Below are positions 27,622 to 36,478 of a stretch of DNA of 44,948 bases, one piece after another. The stretch's first letter is position 1, and every line of letters starts with the position of its first letter. The notes beneath the pieces are model-generated. The model did not search any database, was not told where the DNA came from, and saw only the letters and a program-made list of their open reading frames with translations. The stretch spans positions 1 to 44,948 of the forward strand of contig PHCF01000074.1 of NCBI GenBank assembly GCA_002842145.1. The letters run 5' to 3'. Position numbers and translations under genes: made by a program. Source of the stretch: Betaproteobacteria bacterium HGW-Betaproteobacteria-6. Its GTDB lineage: Bacteria > Pseudomonadota > Gammaproteobacteria > Burkholderiales > Rhodocyclaceae.

Positions 27622-27833
27622 TGGTGGACACGGCGGGACTCGAACCCGCAGTAAGCCGCCATCGGGCATTACTCCGATGTGCGGGGAAGCTTTAAACGCG
27701 CATCATCCCAAGAACCTTACGCAGACCCCGGGACTGCATCCTCAAATACCGCTCCCCGCTGAAGCTTTCGGTTTTACCCTTCACCGGTCTCGTCACTCGT
27801 TTACCGGCCGCTCGCCGTTTCGCGTTCGTGCCC
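27622..27833 (-). ncRNA. ~212-nt RNA with tRNA-like acceptor, T-arm and CCA end
   Basis: On the minus strand the 3' end is a canonical tRNA half. It has T-arm GCGGG-TTCGAGT-CCCGC, acceptor strand CGTGTCC, discriminator A and encoded CCA. GGGCACG at 27833-27827 pairs with CGTGTCC (seven pairs, one G-U), closing a domain of about 212 nt. Between them are stems CCGGT/ACCGG, TGAAG/CTTCA, GCGGGGA/TCCCCGC and CATCGG/CCGATG. There is no D-arm or anticodon arm, so it is not an ordinary tRNA. It lies between the slipin gene and rtcB. Structural resemblance to YrlA/tmRNA-type tRNA mimics is inference. Confidence 0.7.
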
Positions 27834-27855
27834 TTGTTCTTTCCCAAGCCCAAAT

Positions 27856-27892
27856 CCCACGGTCAACCGGAAATTTCGGCCAAATTTGAAAT
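27856..27892 (+). repeat. 37-bp dispersed repeat
   Basis: CCCACGGTCAACCGGAAATT then TCGGCCAAATTTGAAAT. It directly follows the slipin stop codon (2 bp away), in the opposite orientation to the gene. Confidence 0.85.
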
Positions 27893-27894
27893 GC

Positions 27895-29031
27895 CTACTT
27901 CGCCAGCGTCACCAGCCCGTTCAACACCTGATCCAGGCCGCCGAAAACCGAGATGCGGTCGATGCGTTCGGCCACCCGCTCCAGGGTTTCCAGTTCCTTC
28001 AAACGCAAGGCGACCGGGTTGTCTTCCATGACCTTGGCGGTGTTGAGCAGCGAACGGGTCGCCGCCGTTTCTTCGCGCCGGCGGATCACGTTGGCTTCGG
28101 CCGCTTTGCCTGCTTCGACGACCTGCGCCAGGATGGCTTTCATCTCGCCCGGCAGCACGATGTCCTTGACGCCGACACCGCCGATTTCGAGGCCGAACCC
28201 AGCCAGCTTCTTGGCGACATGCTCGCTCACCACCTCGTCGATCAACTGCTTGTTTTCCAGCAGTTCGTCCAGGTTGCGCGTACCGACCGCCGCCCGCAGG
28301 CCGAATTGCAGCTCGCGGTAGAGGTGTTCGGCCGGCTTGGCCAGCTTGGCGAAGGCCGTGCTCACGTCGTCGAAACGCCAGGTCGCGGCGAGGTTGAGAC
28401 GCAGTCCGACCTTGTCGCGGGTGAGGATTTCCTGCCCCGTCACTTCCATGGTCTGCCAGCGCATATCGACCAACTCCACTTGCAGATCACGGTTGAAGCG
28501 CCAGTAGGCAGTCATGCCGGGCGGCAGCAAAGGTTGTTGCACACCGTCGATGCGCAGCAGGCCAACATGCGCCGCTGGCACCTGCACGACAAAAACGCCA
28601 TTCAGCCCCAATACCGGGCGACCGCGCAGCGACGGTTGCAACAGGCGTTTCACCATCTCCACCGGTAAGGCGGCACCGGCGCGCAGATCAAGCTTTTCCA
28701 GCCGCTGCGCGACCAGACCACGCCAGAAAAAGCGGCGCGCCGCTGGCGGCAGCACTTCGACCAGCACATCGTTTTCATAGCGCAACCCGACTTCGTCCTC
28801 GCTCAACTCCATACAAACGAAATGGCGTTCGGCTTCGGCCGGCTCGTTCTGACGCAGGTAATCGACGAGTTCGGTATCGAGCATCGGCGTATCGGTGTGC
28901 CACACGGTCAGCGACAACTCGTTGAACGGGTCGAACAGATAGTGGCGGCCCGGATTGAGGATGCGCTGGAAATCGCCGTTGCGCAGCAGGGCGGCCCGTT
29001 CATTCTTCTTCACGATAAAACGCTTCAACAT
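27895..29031 (-). CDS. Slipin/SPFH (band 7) protein of the RNA-repair operon
   Basis: A 378-residue stomatin/prohibitin-family protein. The N-terminal third (FIVKKNERAALLRNGDFQRI) is an atypical extension; the SPFH core is about residues 120-300 (VDMRWQTMEVTGQEILTRDK, then VGLRLNLAATWRF). A C-terminal Ala/Glu coiled coil EAGKAAEANVIRRREETAAT follows. No clear transmembrane helix is present, so membrane association would be peripheral. Slipins with this extended N-terminus occur next to rtcB in other bacteria; their role in RNA repair is unknown. The ribosome site GGGAG precedes the ATG. Confidence 0.9.
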   Translation of the reverse strand: MLKRFIVKKNERAALLRNGDFQRILNPGRHYLFDPFNELSLTVWHTDTPMLDTELVDYLRQNEPAEAERHFVCMELSEDEVGLRYENDVLVEVLPPAARRFFWRGLVAQRLEKLDLRAGAALPVEMVKRLLQPSLRGRPVLGLNGVFVVQVPAAHVGLLRIDGVQQPLLPPGMTAYWRFNRDLQVELVDMRWQTMEVTGQEILTRDKVGLRLNLAATWRFDDVSTAFAKLAKPAEHLYRELQFGLRAAVGTRNLDELLENKQLIDEVVSEHVAKKLAGFGLEIGGVGVKDIVLPGEMKAILAQVVEAGKAAEANVIRRREETAATRSLLNTAKVMEDNPVALRLKELETLERVAERIDRISVFGGLDQVLNGLVTLAK

Positions 29032-29071
29032 TTTTCTTCTCCCTCTTCGTCTTCAAACTTCGTCAAATGCT

Positions 29072-29310
29072 GCCGGCTCACGCCGGTCCGGCGGGCGCTC
29101 CGGTTGGCTCCTGCGGGGGAGCATCCGGTGCGGGCGACCGGGGCTGGCAGCGGCTCCGGCGAAATCACCCAAGCCACGCGGCCCCTGCCGCCCGACACCG
29201 AACGCCCTGCCGCACAAGCGGACCGAAGCGTCGTGCCGGACCGGCGGCGGGTGCTTGCGCATGCCGCAGCCGGCGGGTACTGCTCTAGGCACTGTCGTTG
29301 AAGGACAGTG
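29072..29310 (-). ncRNA. Structured untranslated segment upstream of slipin
   Basis: This ~240-bp gap has no convincing gene. On the RNA strand GCCGGTCCGGC (29245-29235) is an exact partner of GCCGGACCGGC (29092-29082), 11 bp closing ~140 nt of GC-rich sequence. Just after the tRNA-like element is a perfect hairpin CACTGTC-CTTCAAC-GACAGTG (29310-29290). A smaller hairpin CCGGC-TCAC-GCCGG (29086-29073) competes with the long stem. It could be a further ncRNA or a translation-controlling leader. Confidence 0.5.
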
Positions 29311-29381
29311 TTGGAGCGGGAGTCGAACCCGCGACAGACCGTTGATGAGACGGTTGCTCTACCCGACTGAGCTATCCAGTG
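29309..29381 (-). ncRNA. tRNA-like element with CAU anticodon and defective acceptor stem
   Basis: A 73-nt cloverleaf can be drawn. D-arm is GCTC/GAGC, anticodon stem ACCGT/ACGGT with loop CTCATCA (CAU anticodon), five-nt variable loop, T-arm GCGGG-TTCGACT-CCCGC. The acceptor, CACTGGA with TCCAACA, pairs only at its inner four positions, and no CCA is encoded. Position 37 is C rather than the usual purine. It is therefore unlikely to serve in translation. Its location inside an RNA-repair transcript suggests a sensor, decoy or substrate (inference). A pseudogene relic is the simple alternative. Confidence 0.65.
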
Positions 29382-29484
29382 GTGGGATGACCGGGAATCG
29401 AACCCGAGCGAGCCACCAGGCACCCCAATATCGCTTTCCCGCGACGGCGGCATACGGCGGAATGACAGGACACTTCCCGATCCC
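29380..29484 (-). ncRNA. ~105-nt tRNA-like RNA with T-arm and CCA
   Basis: The minus strand ends with T-arm TCGGG-TTCGATT-CCCGG, acceptor strand TCATCCC, A and CCA. Upstream GGTGGGAT pairs perfectly with ATCCCACC, closing the domain; G1 of a standard acceptor would be 29484. Internally GCCGCC pairs with GGTGGC, with a TCGC-GGGAAA-GCGA hairpin inside, in place of D and anticodon arms. Its CCA runs directly into the CAU tRNA-like element, making a tandem array. It begins about 57 nt after the predicted sigma54 start. Confidence 0.65.
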
Positions 29485-29551
29485 ACCGCACCGGCGGGGT
29501 CTTACCCCCTAGCCCGTCGGCCTTGCCGCAAGTCGGCGATGGGTTTCCTAT

Positions 29552-29567
29552 TGCGAGAGGCGTGCCA
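29552..29567 (-). promoter_or_regulatory. sigma54 promoter of the rtc operon
   Basis: On the minus strand TGGCACG-CCTC-TCGCA matches the -24/-12 consensus TGGCACG-N4-TTGCW at all but one conserved base, with exact 12-base spacing between GG and GC. Predicted start is near 29541, upstream of the tRNA-like RNAs, slipin, rtcB and rtcA. The divergent gene encodes the sigma54 activator RtcR, which strongly supports the call. Confidence 0.82.
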
Positions 29568-29622
29568 GGGCCATGAAAATGATGTAAGCCATTGAATTAA
29601 CGCAAGTCGATAAAATTCGCCG

Positions 29623-29641
29623 ATATCCTCAACTGGGATAT
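29623..29641. promoter_or_regulatory. Candidate RtcR upstream activator site
   Basis: ATATCC-TCAACTG-GGATAT, a perfect 6-bp inverted repeat 82-100 bp upstream of the predicted sigma54 start, the normal distance for an enhancer-binding protein. It sits in an AT-rich patch. TTGCGA (29641) and TATAAA (29665), 18 bp apart, could be an rtcR promoter on the plus strand. Confidence 0.45.
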
Positions 29642-29702
29642 TGCGATTTCTTGTTATAGTTATTTATAAATTTTTCTAGTCATCAGCCATTTCCACGACC
29701 AT

Positions 29703-29736
29703 TAGAAATTGACCATTTTTCCCGGTTGACCGTAAG
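29703..29736 (-). repeat. 37-bp dispersed repeat upstream of rtcR
   Basis: On the minus strand CTTACGGTCAACCGGGAAAA then ATGGTCAATTTCT. It ends 12 bp before the rtcR ATG and so lies within its leader. Confidence 0.85.
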
Positions 29737-29748
29737 AGTCCGCTCCCC

Positions 29749-31346
<1,598 letters not shown>

Positions 31347-31350
<4 letters not shown>

Positions 31351-32774
31351 AAATACAGCTCGCCCCGGTCAAATCCATTTCCACCACCTTTCTCGGCTGG
31401 GTCATCCCGGCATGGTGGCCTTGGGTCTTCGTGCTCAGCGGACTGGATGTTTTCTGGTTCACGCATCTCGAGCTGGTCGACAGCCTGCTCAATGAATGGG
31501 CCGCTGAGTTCATCCCGGCCTTGCCGCTTCCGGGCAAATCGGAAATCAGCTTTCTGCCCTTCATGTTCGGCGCCGGCTGCCTGATGCTGCTTTTCTTCAC
31601 GCTGCTCGCCACCCGCCGCACACCACCGCCCGAAACCGCCATTTTTCCGGACAGACTGGAACTGTTCGATGGAAAGACGCGGCGCACCGTTTATTGGCGT
31701 GACATCGTCGTCCAGGATCAGAAAGAGCTGGATGTCTGGTCGGAAACCATCGGCACCGGCAGAGGTTCGCACTCCGTCATCCGCATGGACGTGCGCCACG
31801 GACAGCAACGCGTTCCCCAGCGCCTCTACTACCACCTCAACCCGGCAGGCCGCGTTGCCCCCGGCTTTCGCAACAAGGCCGCGCTCAAGCGCGCATGGCT
31901 GCTCGCCCTGCTGCGCGCCCGCCCCGAACTGCGGGTCGATCTCGGCATCTATGCCTCGTGCAACATCAGCCCGGCAACGCTCGAATATTCGCTGCGCAAT
32001 ACGCTGATGCTGTGGGCTGGCGGGGCCATTGTCCTGCTGACCTTTGCCGCGACCGCCTATGCCCTTGCCGACTTCCTGAGCGCCCTGAGCGTTTGGCGTT
32101 TCTTGGCGGCGATCCTCGCCTGCATCGCCGCCAGCATCCTGGTCCTGATCGTGCTCGACAAGGCGGTCGGTGAATACCTCTTCATCCTGCCCGAATCGCC
32201 AGCCGTCCGCGCCGCCCGTCGCCGCCTGCTCGGGCCCGACACCCCGAAGCCACCGTTAGCCTCAGCCTATCCGCTGGTCGATCCCGACGAGCCCGGTTCG
32301 GCCGCCATGACTCCCCGACAACAGCGGCACGAAGAACTGATCGCCAACGCAGCGATACCCGCCGCTTACCCCTGGGACGAGCTGGATGGCGACGACTGGT
32401 ACCTGCTACTCGACAAACGCCCCGATTTCGCGCCGCACTGCCGCTGGCAATTGCTCGACGGCGAAGCCTGGGCGATGCTGCTTCCCGAGCACCCCGAGTG
32501 GGCCGAACACTGCGACTGGCGCAAACTCGAAACCGGCGACTGGGCCGACCTCATTGCAGCTGCACCACAATTCGACGCGACCTGTTTCCAGCACATTAGC
32601 TGGAATGATTTCGACGGCACCGACTGGGCCGGATTGCTCGCCAGCCGCCCGGCCCTGCTCCCGCATTGCAATCTCAGGCTGCTCGACGCCGACAACTGGT
32701 CTTACCTGCTGCTGTTTCAGCCCGACCTGGCCCAACACTGCCCGCTCAAACCCCTGCCGAAGGGCGCCGCCTGA
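31347..32774 (+). CDS. Membrane protein with five C-terminal Trp-rich repeats
   Basis: A 475-residue unknown protein. ATG 31347 overlaps the rtcR stop (ATGA), so the two are co-translated; a longer upstream frame only shadows rtcR. Hydrophobic segments lie near residues 13-35, 70-92, 223-245 and 250-275. From about residue 335 there are five ~25-residue repeats with pattern L-D-G-x-x-W-x-x-L-L-x-x-x-P-x-x-x-x-x-C-x-W. An example is LDGEAWAMLLPEHPEWAEHC. Similar repeats occur in bacterial surface or interaction proteins of unknown function. Link to RNA repair is by position only. Confidence 0.8.
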
Positions 32775-32828
32775 CGCCTTCACCCCCCGGCCGGGCTGGA
32801 TAGCGGAATTACGCTAGGGCGCGAACGC

Positions 32829-33227
32829 CTACTTCGGCATGCGCTCGAAGCAGGCCAGCCCCTCCGGAATCCGGTGGAAGGGCTGCTGGTCAATCGTGAA
32901 AATGGCAACCTTCGGATCGAACAGCGTCGGCTCATCCATGGTCCCGACCTTTACCGCCATCAGCCCGCCGGGGATTTCCGTGCCGATTGCCGTGCCGCAG
33001 TTCGGACAAAACCGGCGCGTCACCGCATTGGGCACATCGCTGCGCGTAAACGAGGCCGGGCTACCCTTGGTGTAAGCAAAACCGCTCAACGGAATGGCAA
33101 CAAACGTATTCGGCTCGCCCCCCGTGATGTATTGACACTCACGACAGTGACACTGCCCCTCCAGGATCGGCTCACCTTCAGCCCGGTAACGCACGCTGCC
33201 GCAGTAACAACCACCTTCAAAATTCAT
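32829..33227 (-). CDS. GFA-family (CENP-V) protein
   Basis: A 132-residue glutathione-dependent formaldehyde-activating family protein. Zinc cysteines are in GGCYCGSVRY, GQCHCRECQ and FCPNCGTAIG. The start at 33227 follows an AAAAGGAG ribosome site; the longer upstream frame lacks one. Function of most GFA proteins is unproven. Downstream is convergent with the Trp-repeat protein. Confidence 0.92.
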   Translation of the reverse strand: MNFEGGCYCGSVRYRAEGEPILEGQCHCRECQYITGGEPNTFVAIPLSGFAYTKGSPASFTRSDVPNAVTRRFCPNCGTAIGTEIPGGLMAVKVGTMDEPTLFDPKVAIFTIDQQPFHRIPEGLACFERMPK

Positions 33228-33386
33228 GATGTCTCCTTTTTTATGAAGCGAAAAAGCCACCCTGTATTGGCGGTCGCTGCCAAATAGCCCAAGACCCATC
33301 GTGGCAATTCCGGAGGAGCCATTATTACCCCGAATCCGGCTGAATTTTTCGACCTAAACCATTGTTTAGTGGCCTTCAACCGGAAT

Positions 33387-33423
33387 GCCACGGTCAACCG
33401 GAAAAAACGGCCAAAATTGAATT
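33387..33423 (+). repeat. 37-bp dispersed repeat
   Basis: GCCACGGTCAACCGGAAAAA then ACGGCCAAAATTGAATT, in the gap between the GFA gene and the tRNA-Gly terminator. An additional TTCAACCGGAA lies just before it. Confidence 0.88.
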
Positions 33424-33441
33424 TTCCTCGGCGCAAACAAC

Positions 33442-33472
33442 AAAAAAGCCAACCGGCTTCGGTTGGCTTTTT
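33442..33472 (-). terminator. Terminator downstream of tRNA-Gly
   Basis: AAAAAAGCCAACCG-GCTT-CGGTTGGCTTTTT: nine-plus pair stem flanked by A and T runs, usable on both strands. It lies 35 bp past the tRNA 3' end. Confidence 0.9.
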
Positions 33473-33506
33473 CTTTTGCAGATCAACGACCTGCCTGAAT
33501 TCGATG

Positions 33507-33580
33507 TGGAGCGGGCGATGGGAATCGAACCCACGGCTCTAGCTTGGGAAGCTAGGGTATTACCATTATACGACGCCCGC
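33507..33580 (-). tRNA. tRNA-Gly (CCC)
   Basis: A 74-nt cloverleaf: acceptor GCGGGCG/CGCCCGC, anticodon stem CTAGC/GCTAG with loop TTCCCAA (anticodon CCC), T-arm with GGTTCGATTCC, encoded CCA. All stems pair; it serves as a good contrast to the defective tRNA-like elements at 29.3 kb. Confidence 0.96.
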
Positions 33581-33655
33581 TCTGGACGGCAGGCCGCCAT
33601 TCTATGCGCAGAAGGCGGCCGGTTCAATGTTCCTGTGCGGAGTCGGCCCGGTTGC

Positions 33656-34303
33656 TCAGGCGGTCACTGAGAGCAGCGTGGCAATCCCGCTGTTTTCCTG
33701 ATCCTGGCCGGCACCGTAGGCGTGCATCAGTTGCATGATTTTCATCATCACCTCGGCATCGCTGTTGTTTGCCGTGGTCTTCGCGGTGGCTGTGCCGGTA
33801 TCGGAGGCGGAGGTCGACTCGGTTGATTTATCGTAGGCCATGGCTTCCTTGAAACTGACCTTGCCGTCGCCATCGGTATCCGCTGCCTCGAAATTGTTGA
33901 CGATCTTGTTGAGCAGCTCGGACCGCTTGGTATCGCTGCTGTCGACCGACTCGAGCTGGCTGGTCAGTTCTTCCTTGGTGAAGCCGGCGTCGTCGGCTGG
34001 GGGCGGGGGTGGCATGCCGCCGGGGCCTTGCATCGGGCCGCCGAACTGGCTGCTGACCGACTCCTGCAGCTTGGCGAGGACGCTGGCGAACTCGTCCTTG
34101 GTAACCTTGCCGTCGCTGTTGCTATCGAGCGCCGTGAAGACGTCATCGGCGCTCGTGCTGCTGGTGCTTTGACTGGCGTTGGTGGTGATCTGGCTGAAGG
34201 CCGCGGCGAGATCGCTTTTTTCGAGATAGCCCTGGCTCTTGGTGTCCAGCTTTGAGAACAGCATGCTTGCCATTTGGGATGCCTGGTTGATTCCGCTCAA
34301 CAT
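33656..34303 (-). CDS. EF-hand calcium-binding protein
   Basis: A 215-residue protein with two clear EF-hand loops, DSNSDGKVTKDEF and DTDGDGKVSFKEA, and a weaker N-terminal one (LDTKSQGYLEKSDL). A Pro-rich linker GGMPPPPPADD and a Ser/Thr-rich C-terminal region separate them. No signal peptide is visible. Homologues are common in betaproteobacteria and xanthomonads, function uncertain. It is divergent from the CpxR-like regulator, whose box lies in the shared 342-bp intergenic region. Confidence 0.88.
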   Translation of the reverse strand: MLSGINQASQMASMLFSKLDTKSQGYLEKSDLAAAFSQITTNASQSTSSTSADDVFTALDSNSDGKVTKDEFASVLAKLQESVSSQFGGPMQGPGGMPPPPPADDAGFTKEELTSQLESVDSSDTKRSELLNKIVNNFEAADTDGDGKVSFKEAMAYDKSTESTSASDTGTATAKTTANNSDAEVMMKIMQLMHAYGAGQDQENSGIATLLSVTA

Positions 34304-34565
34304 GATTCGCTCCTTGGATGAAATTGACGGGATGCCTGACCCTTGGCCAGGTAGCTTCTACTTGTGCAATTTATCGGCCGGAATCGGGTGGTTTTGACGG
34401 CGCTTTCGGTTAATCCGGGTAAAAGAATGTTAAGAAACGCCGCTTCCGAGCCGGTTTTGTTGGAAAAACACCGGAAAAACCGGAAATTTATCGGCGATTA
34501 GCGGCAAAAGCCGCTCTCCGGCAAAATTTGCCGATCGTTACCCGACTTGATCAATCGGACATGAG

Positions 34566-34580
34566 GTAAATCTCTGTAAA
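34566..34580 (+). promoter_or_regulatory. CpxR-type box
   Basis: GTAAA-TCTCT-GTAAA, an exact match to the GTAAA-N5-GTAAA CpxR consensus, 66 bp before the CpxR-like start. It suggests autoregulation and possibly control of the divergent EF-hand gene. The rest of 34304-34645 holds only AT/GGAAA-rich sequence. Confidence 0.7.
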
Positions 34581-34645
34581 TCAGCCGCCCGCAATAGCCG
34601 CCCTTGGCTATGATCCAACTGGATAATTTTGTGGGTGAAAAACCG

Positions 34646-35329
34646 ATGGCGGCAGTTTTGCTGGTGGACGACGATGTTGAACTGGCCGAGATGCTGGGCG
34701 ACTATCTGGCCCAGGAAGGCTTTGTGGTGACCACCCTGCACGATGGCCTGAGCGGCGTCGAGGCGGCGCTTTCCGGGCACTACGCCATTGCCGTGCTCGA
34801 TGTGATGATGCCGGGCCTCTCCGGCGTCGAGGTGTTGCGCCGGATCCGGGCGGCCAGCGCGATGCCGGTGCTCATGCTGACGGCCAAGGGTGACGACATG
34901 GATCGCATTGTCGGCCTTGAGCTGGGGGCTGACGATTACGTTCCCAAGCCCTGCCAACCACGCGAACTGGCTGCCCGCCTGCGCGCCATCCTGCGCCGCT
35001 CGGCGCCCTCGGCCGAACCGAGCAGCGCCCCGCTGGTGGTTGGCGACCTGTGCATACGGCCGGAACAGCGTCTGGCCGAATGGGCCGGGGCGACCGTGGA
35101 CCTGACCAGCACGGAATTCAATCTGCTCGAAGTGCTGGCCCGCAATGCCGGCCGGCCGGTCAGCAAGAGCGATCTGTCGGAGCAGGCGCTGGGCCGGCCG
35201 CTGGTCCGTTTCGACCGGAGCATCGATGTCCATCTTTCGAGCATTCGCCACAAGCTGGGCACGCTGCCCGATGGGCGCTCATGCATCCAGACGGTCTACC
35301 GTCAGGGTTACCAGTTGATCCGGTCCTGA
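34646..35329 (+). CDS. cpxR: CpxR-like OmpR-family response regulator
   Basis: A 227-residue response regulator from ATG 34646 (MAAVLLVDDDVELAEML); a frame 14 codons longer exists but matches homologues less well. The acidic pocket is VDDD, the phosphorylated residue Asp52 (VLDVMMP), Thr in MLTAKG and Lys in PKPCQP. The C-terminal winged helix (LTSTEFNLLEVLARNAGRPV) resembles CpxR, including FDRSIDVHLSSIRHKL. The adjacent CpxR box and CpxA-like kinase support the assignment. Confidence 0.88.
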   Translation: MAAVLLVDDDVELAEMLGDYLAQEGFVVTTLHDGLSGVEAALSGHYAIAVLDVMMPGLSGVEVLRRIRAASAMPVLMLTAKGDDMDRIVGLELGADDYVPKPCQPRELAARLRAILRRSAPSAEPSSAPLVVGDLCIRPEQRLAEWAGATVDLTSTEFNLLEVLARNAGRPVSKSDLSEQALGRPLVRFDRSIDVHLSSIRHKLGTLPDGRSCIQTVYRQGYQLIRS

Positions 35330-35330
35330 C

Positions 35331-36455
35331 ATGGGACGCCTGTTCTGGAAGCTGTTTTTGTTCATCTGGCTCGGTCAGGTGGCGGCCGTCGTCGGCACCG
35401 GCACGTTTTTCTGGTTTGAGCACCAACCCTTGCCCATAATGGCCGATCGGCCGCCTCCCCCGCCGCAGTTTGGCGAGCACCGGCCGCCGCCGGAGTTCGA
35501 GCGCAGCGGACCGCACCGCCATCCACTGCCCCCCGACGGAGAACCACCGGGCGGCCCGCTGCCGATCTTTCCGTTGATCGCCGCCCTGATCGCCAGCCTG
35601 CTCTGCGCGGCCGCCGTGGCGTGGTATTTCGCCAAGCCGATTCGCCATCTGCGCAACGCCTTTGCCACGGCGGCTGAAGGCAATCTCGATAACCGTGTGG
35701 GCAGCGCCATGGGCGGGCGGCGCGATGAACTGGCCGATCTGGGCCAGGATTTCGACCGCATGACCGAGCGCCTTCAGGCTTTGATGAACGGCCAGAAACG
35801 TCTGCTGCATGATGTTTCGCACGAAATGCGCTCGCCGCTGGCCCGCCTGCAGGCGGCCATTGGCCTGGCCCGGCAGCAGCCCGGGCGGCTTGAGGATTCG
35901 CTGGCGCGCATCGAGCACGAGGGCGAACGCATGAACGGGCTGATCGGCGAACTGCTGACGCTCTCGCGTCTGGAGGCTGGCGTTTCCGGTCCGCTGGAAA
36001 AGGTCGATCTCGGCGAGCTGCTCACCGGGATAGTCGAGGATGCGCGCTTTGAGGGCGCGGCCGAGCAGGTTGGCGTCGACTTCGCGGCCGCGCCGGGGCT
36101 TTTCGTGCAGGCCAATCCGGAGTTGCTGCATCGGGCCATCGAAAACGTGGTGCGCAACGGTCTGCGTTTTTCGCCGGCCGCAACGAGCTTGCTGATCGAG
36201 GCCAAACCTGAAGCAGACGGAATGATCAAGCTGCGCATTGCCGATCAGGGTGTCGGCGTGCCGGAAGCCGAACTGGAGGCAATTTTCACGCCCTTCCATC
36301 GCGGGCAGAATCTGGCGACGGGTGACGGCTACGGGCTTGGGCTGGCGATTGCCCGGCAGGTGATTGCTACGGTCAACGGGAAAATTACCGCAAAAATGAA
36401 ATCAGACGGCGGTCCCGGCCTGCTCGTCGAAATCGTCTTGCCGGCGGCCGATTGA
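35331..36455 (+). CDS. CpxA-like sensor histidine kinase
   Basis: A 374-residue kinase one base after the regulator. TM1 is about residues 5-27, the periplasmic loop about 28-75, TM2 about 78-100, then HAMP. The phosphoacceptor is His164 (DVSHEMRSPLARLQ). N box is ENVVRNGLRF, G boxes DQGVGVPE and GDGYGLGLAIA. The periplasmic loop is very short and Pro/His-rich (HRPPPEF, GPHRHPLPP), unlike the ~135-residue CpxA sensor, hinting at metal or protein contact. Near the C-terminus a 37-bp repeat copy replaces the usual AHGG segment with ATVNGKI. Confidence 0.9.
   Translation: MGRLFWKLFLFIWLGQVAAVVGTGTFFWFEHQPLPIMADRPPPPPQFGEHRPPPEFERSGPHRHPLPPDGEPPGGPLPIFPLIAALIASLLCAAAVAWYFAKPIRHLRNAFATAAEGNLDNRVGSAMGGRRDELADLGQDFDRMTERLQALMNGQKRLLHDVSHEMRSPLARLQAAIGLARQQPGRLEDSLARIEHEGERMNGLIGELLTLSRLEAGVSGPLEKVDLGELLTGIVEDARFEGAAEQVGVDFAAAPGLFVQANPELLHRAIENVVRNGLRFSPAATSLLIEAKPEADGMIKLRIADQGVGVPEAELEAIFTPFHRGQNLATGDGYGLGLAIARQVIATVNGKITAKMKSDGGPGLLVEIVLPAAD
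36366..36402 (+). repeat. 37-bp dispersed repeat, copy inside histidine kinase
   Basis: GCTACGGTCAACGGGAAAAT then TACCGCAAAAATGAAAT: full length, gene orientation, frame Ala-Thr-Val-Asn-Gly-Lys. It retains even the GAAAT end of intergenic copies. Confidence 0.85.
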
Positions 36456-36478
36456 AGCCGGCGTCGGCCGTGCGCGAC

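Noticed and set aside
27622-27833. tmRNA (ssrA) interpretation of the CCA-ended RNA
   Set aside because: The conserved tmRNA 5' end and a tag frame ending in ALAA-like codons are absent, and it is too short for standard tmRNA.
29053-29292. 79-codon minus-strand frame upstream of slipin
   Set aside because: Pro/Arg-rich, no ribosome site, and contains the long complementary stems; better explained as structured RNA.
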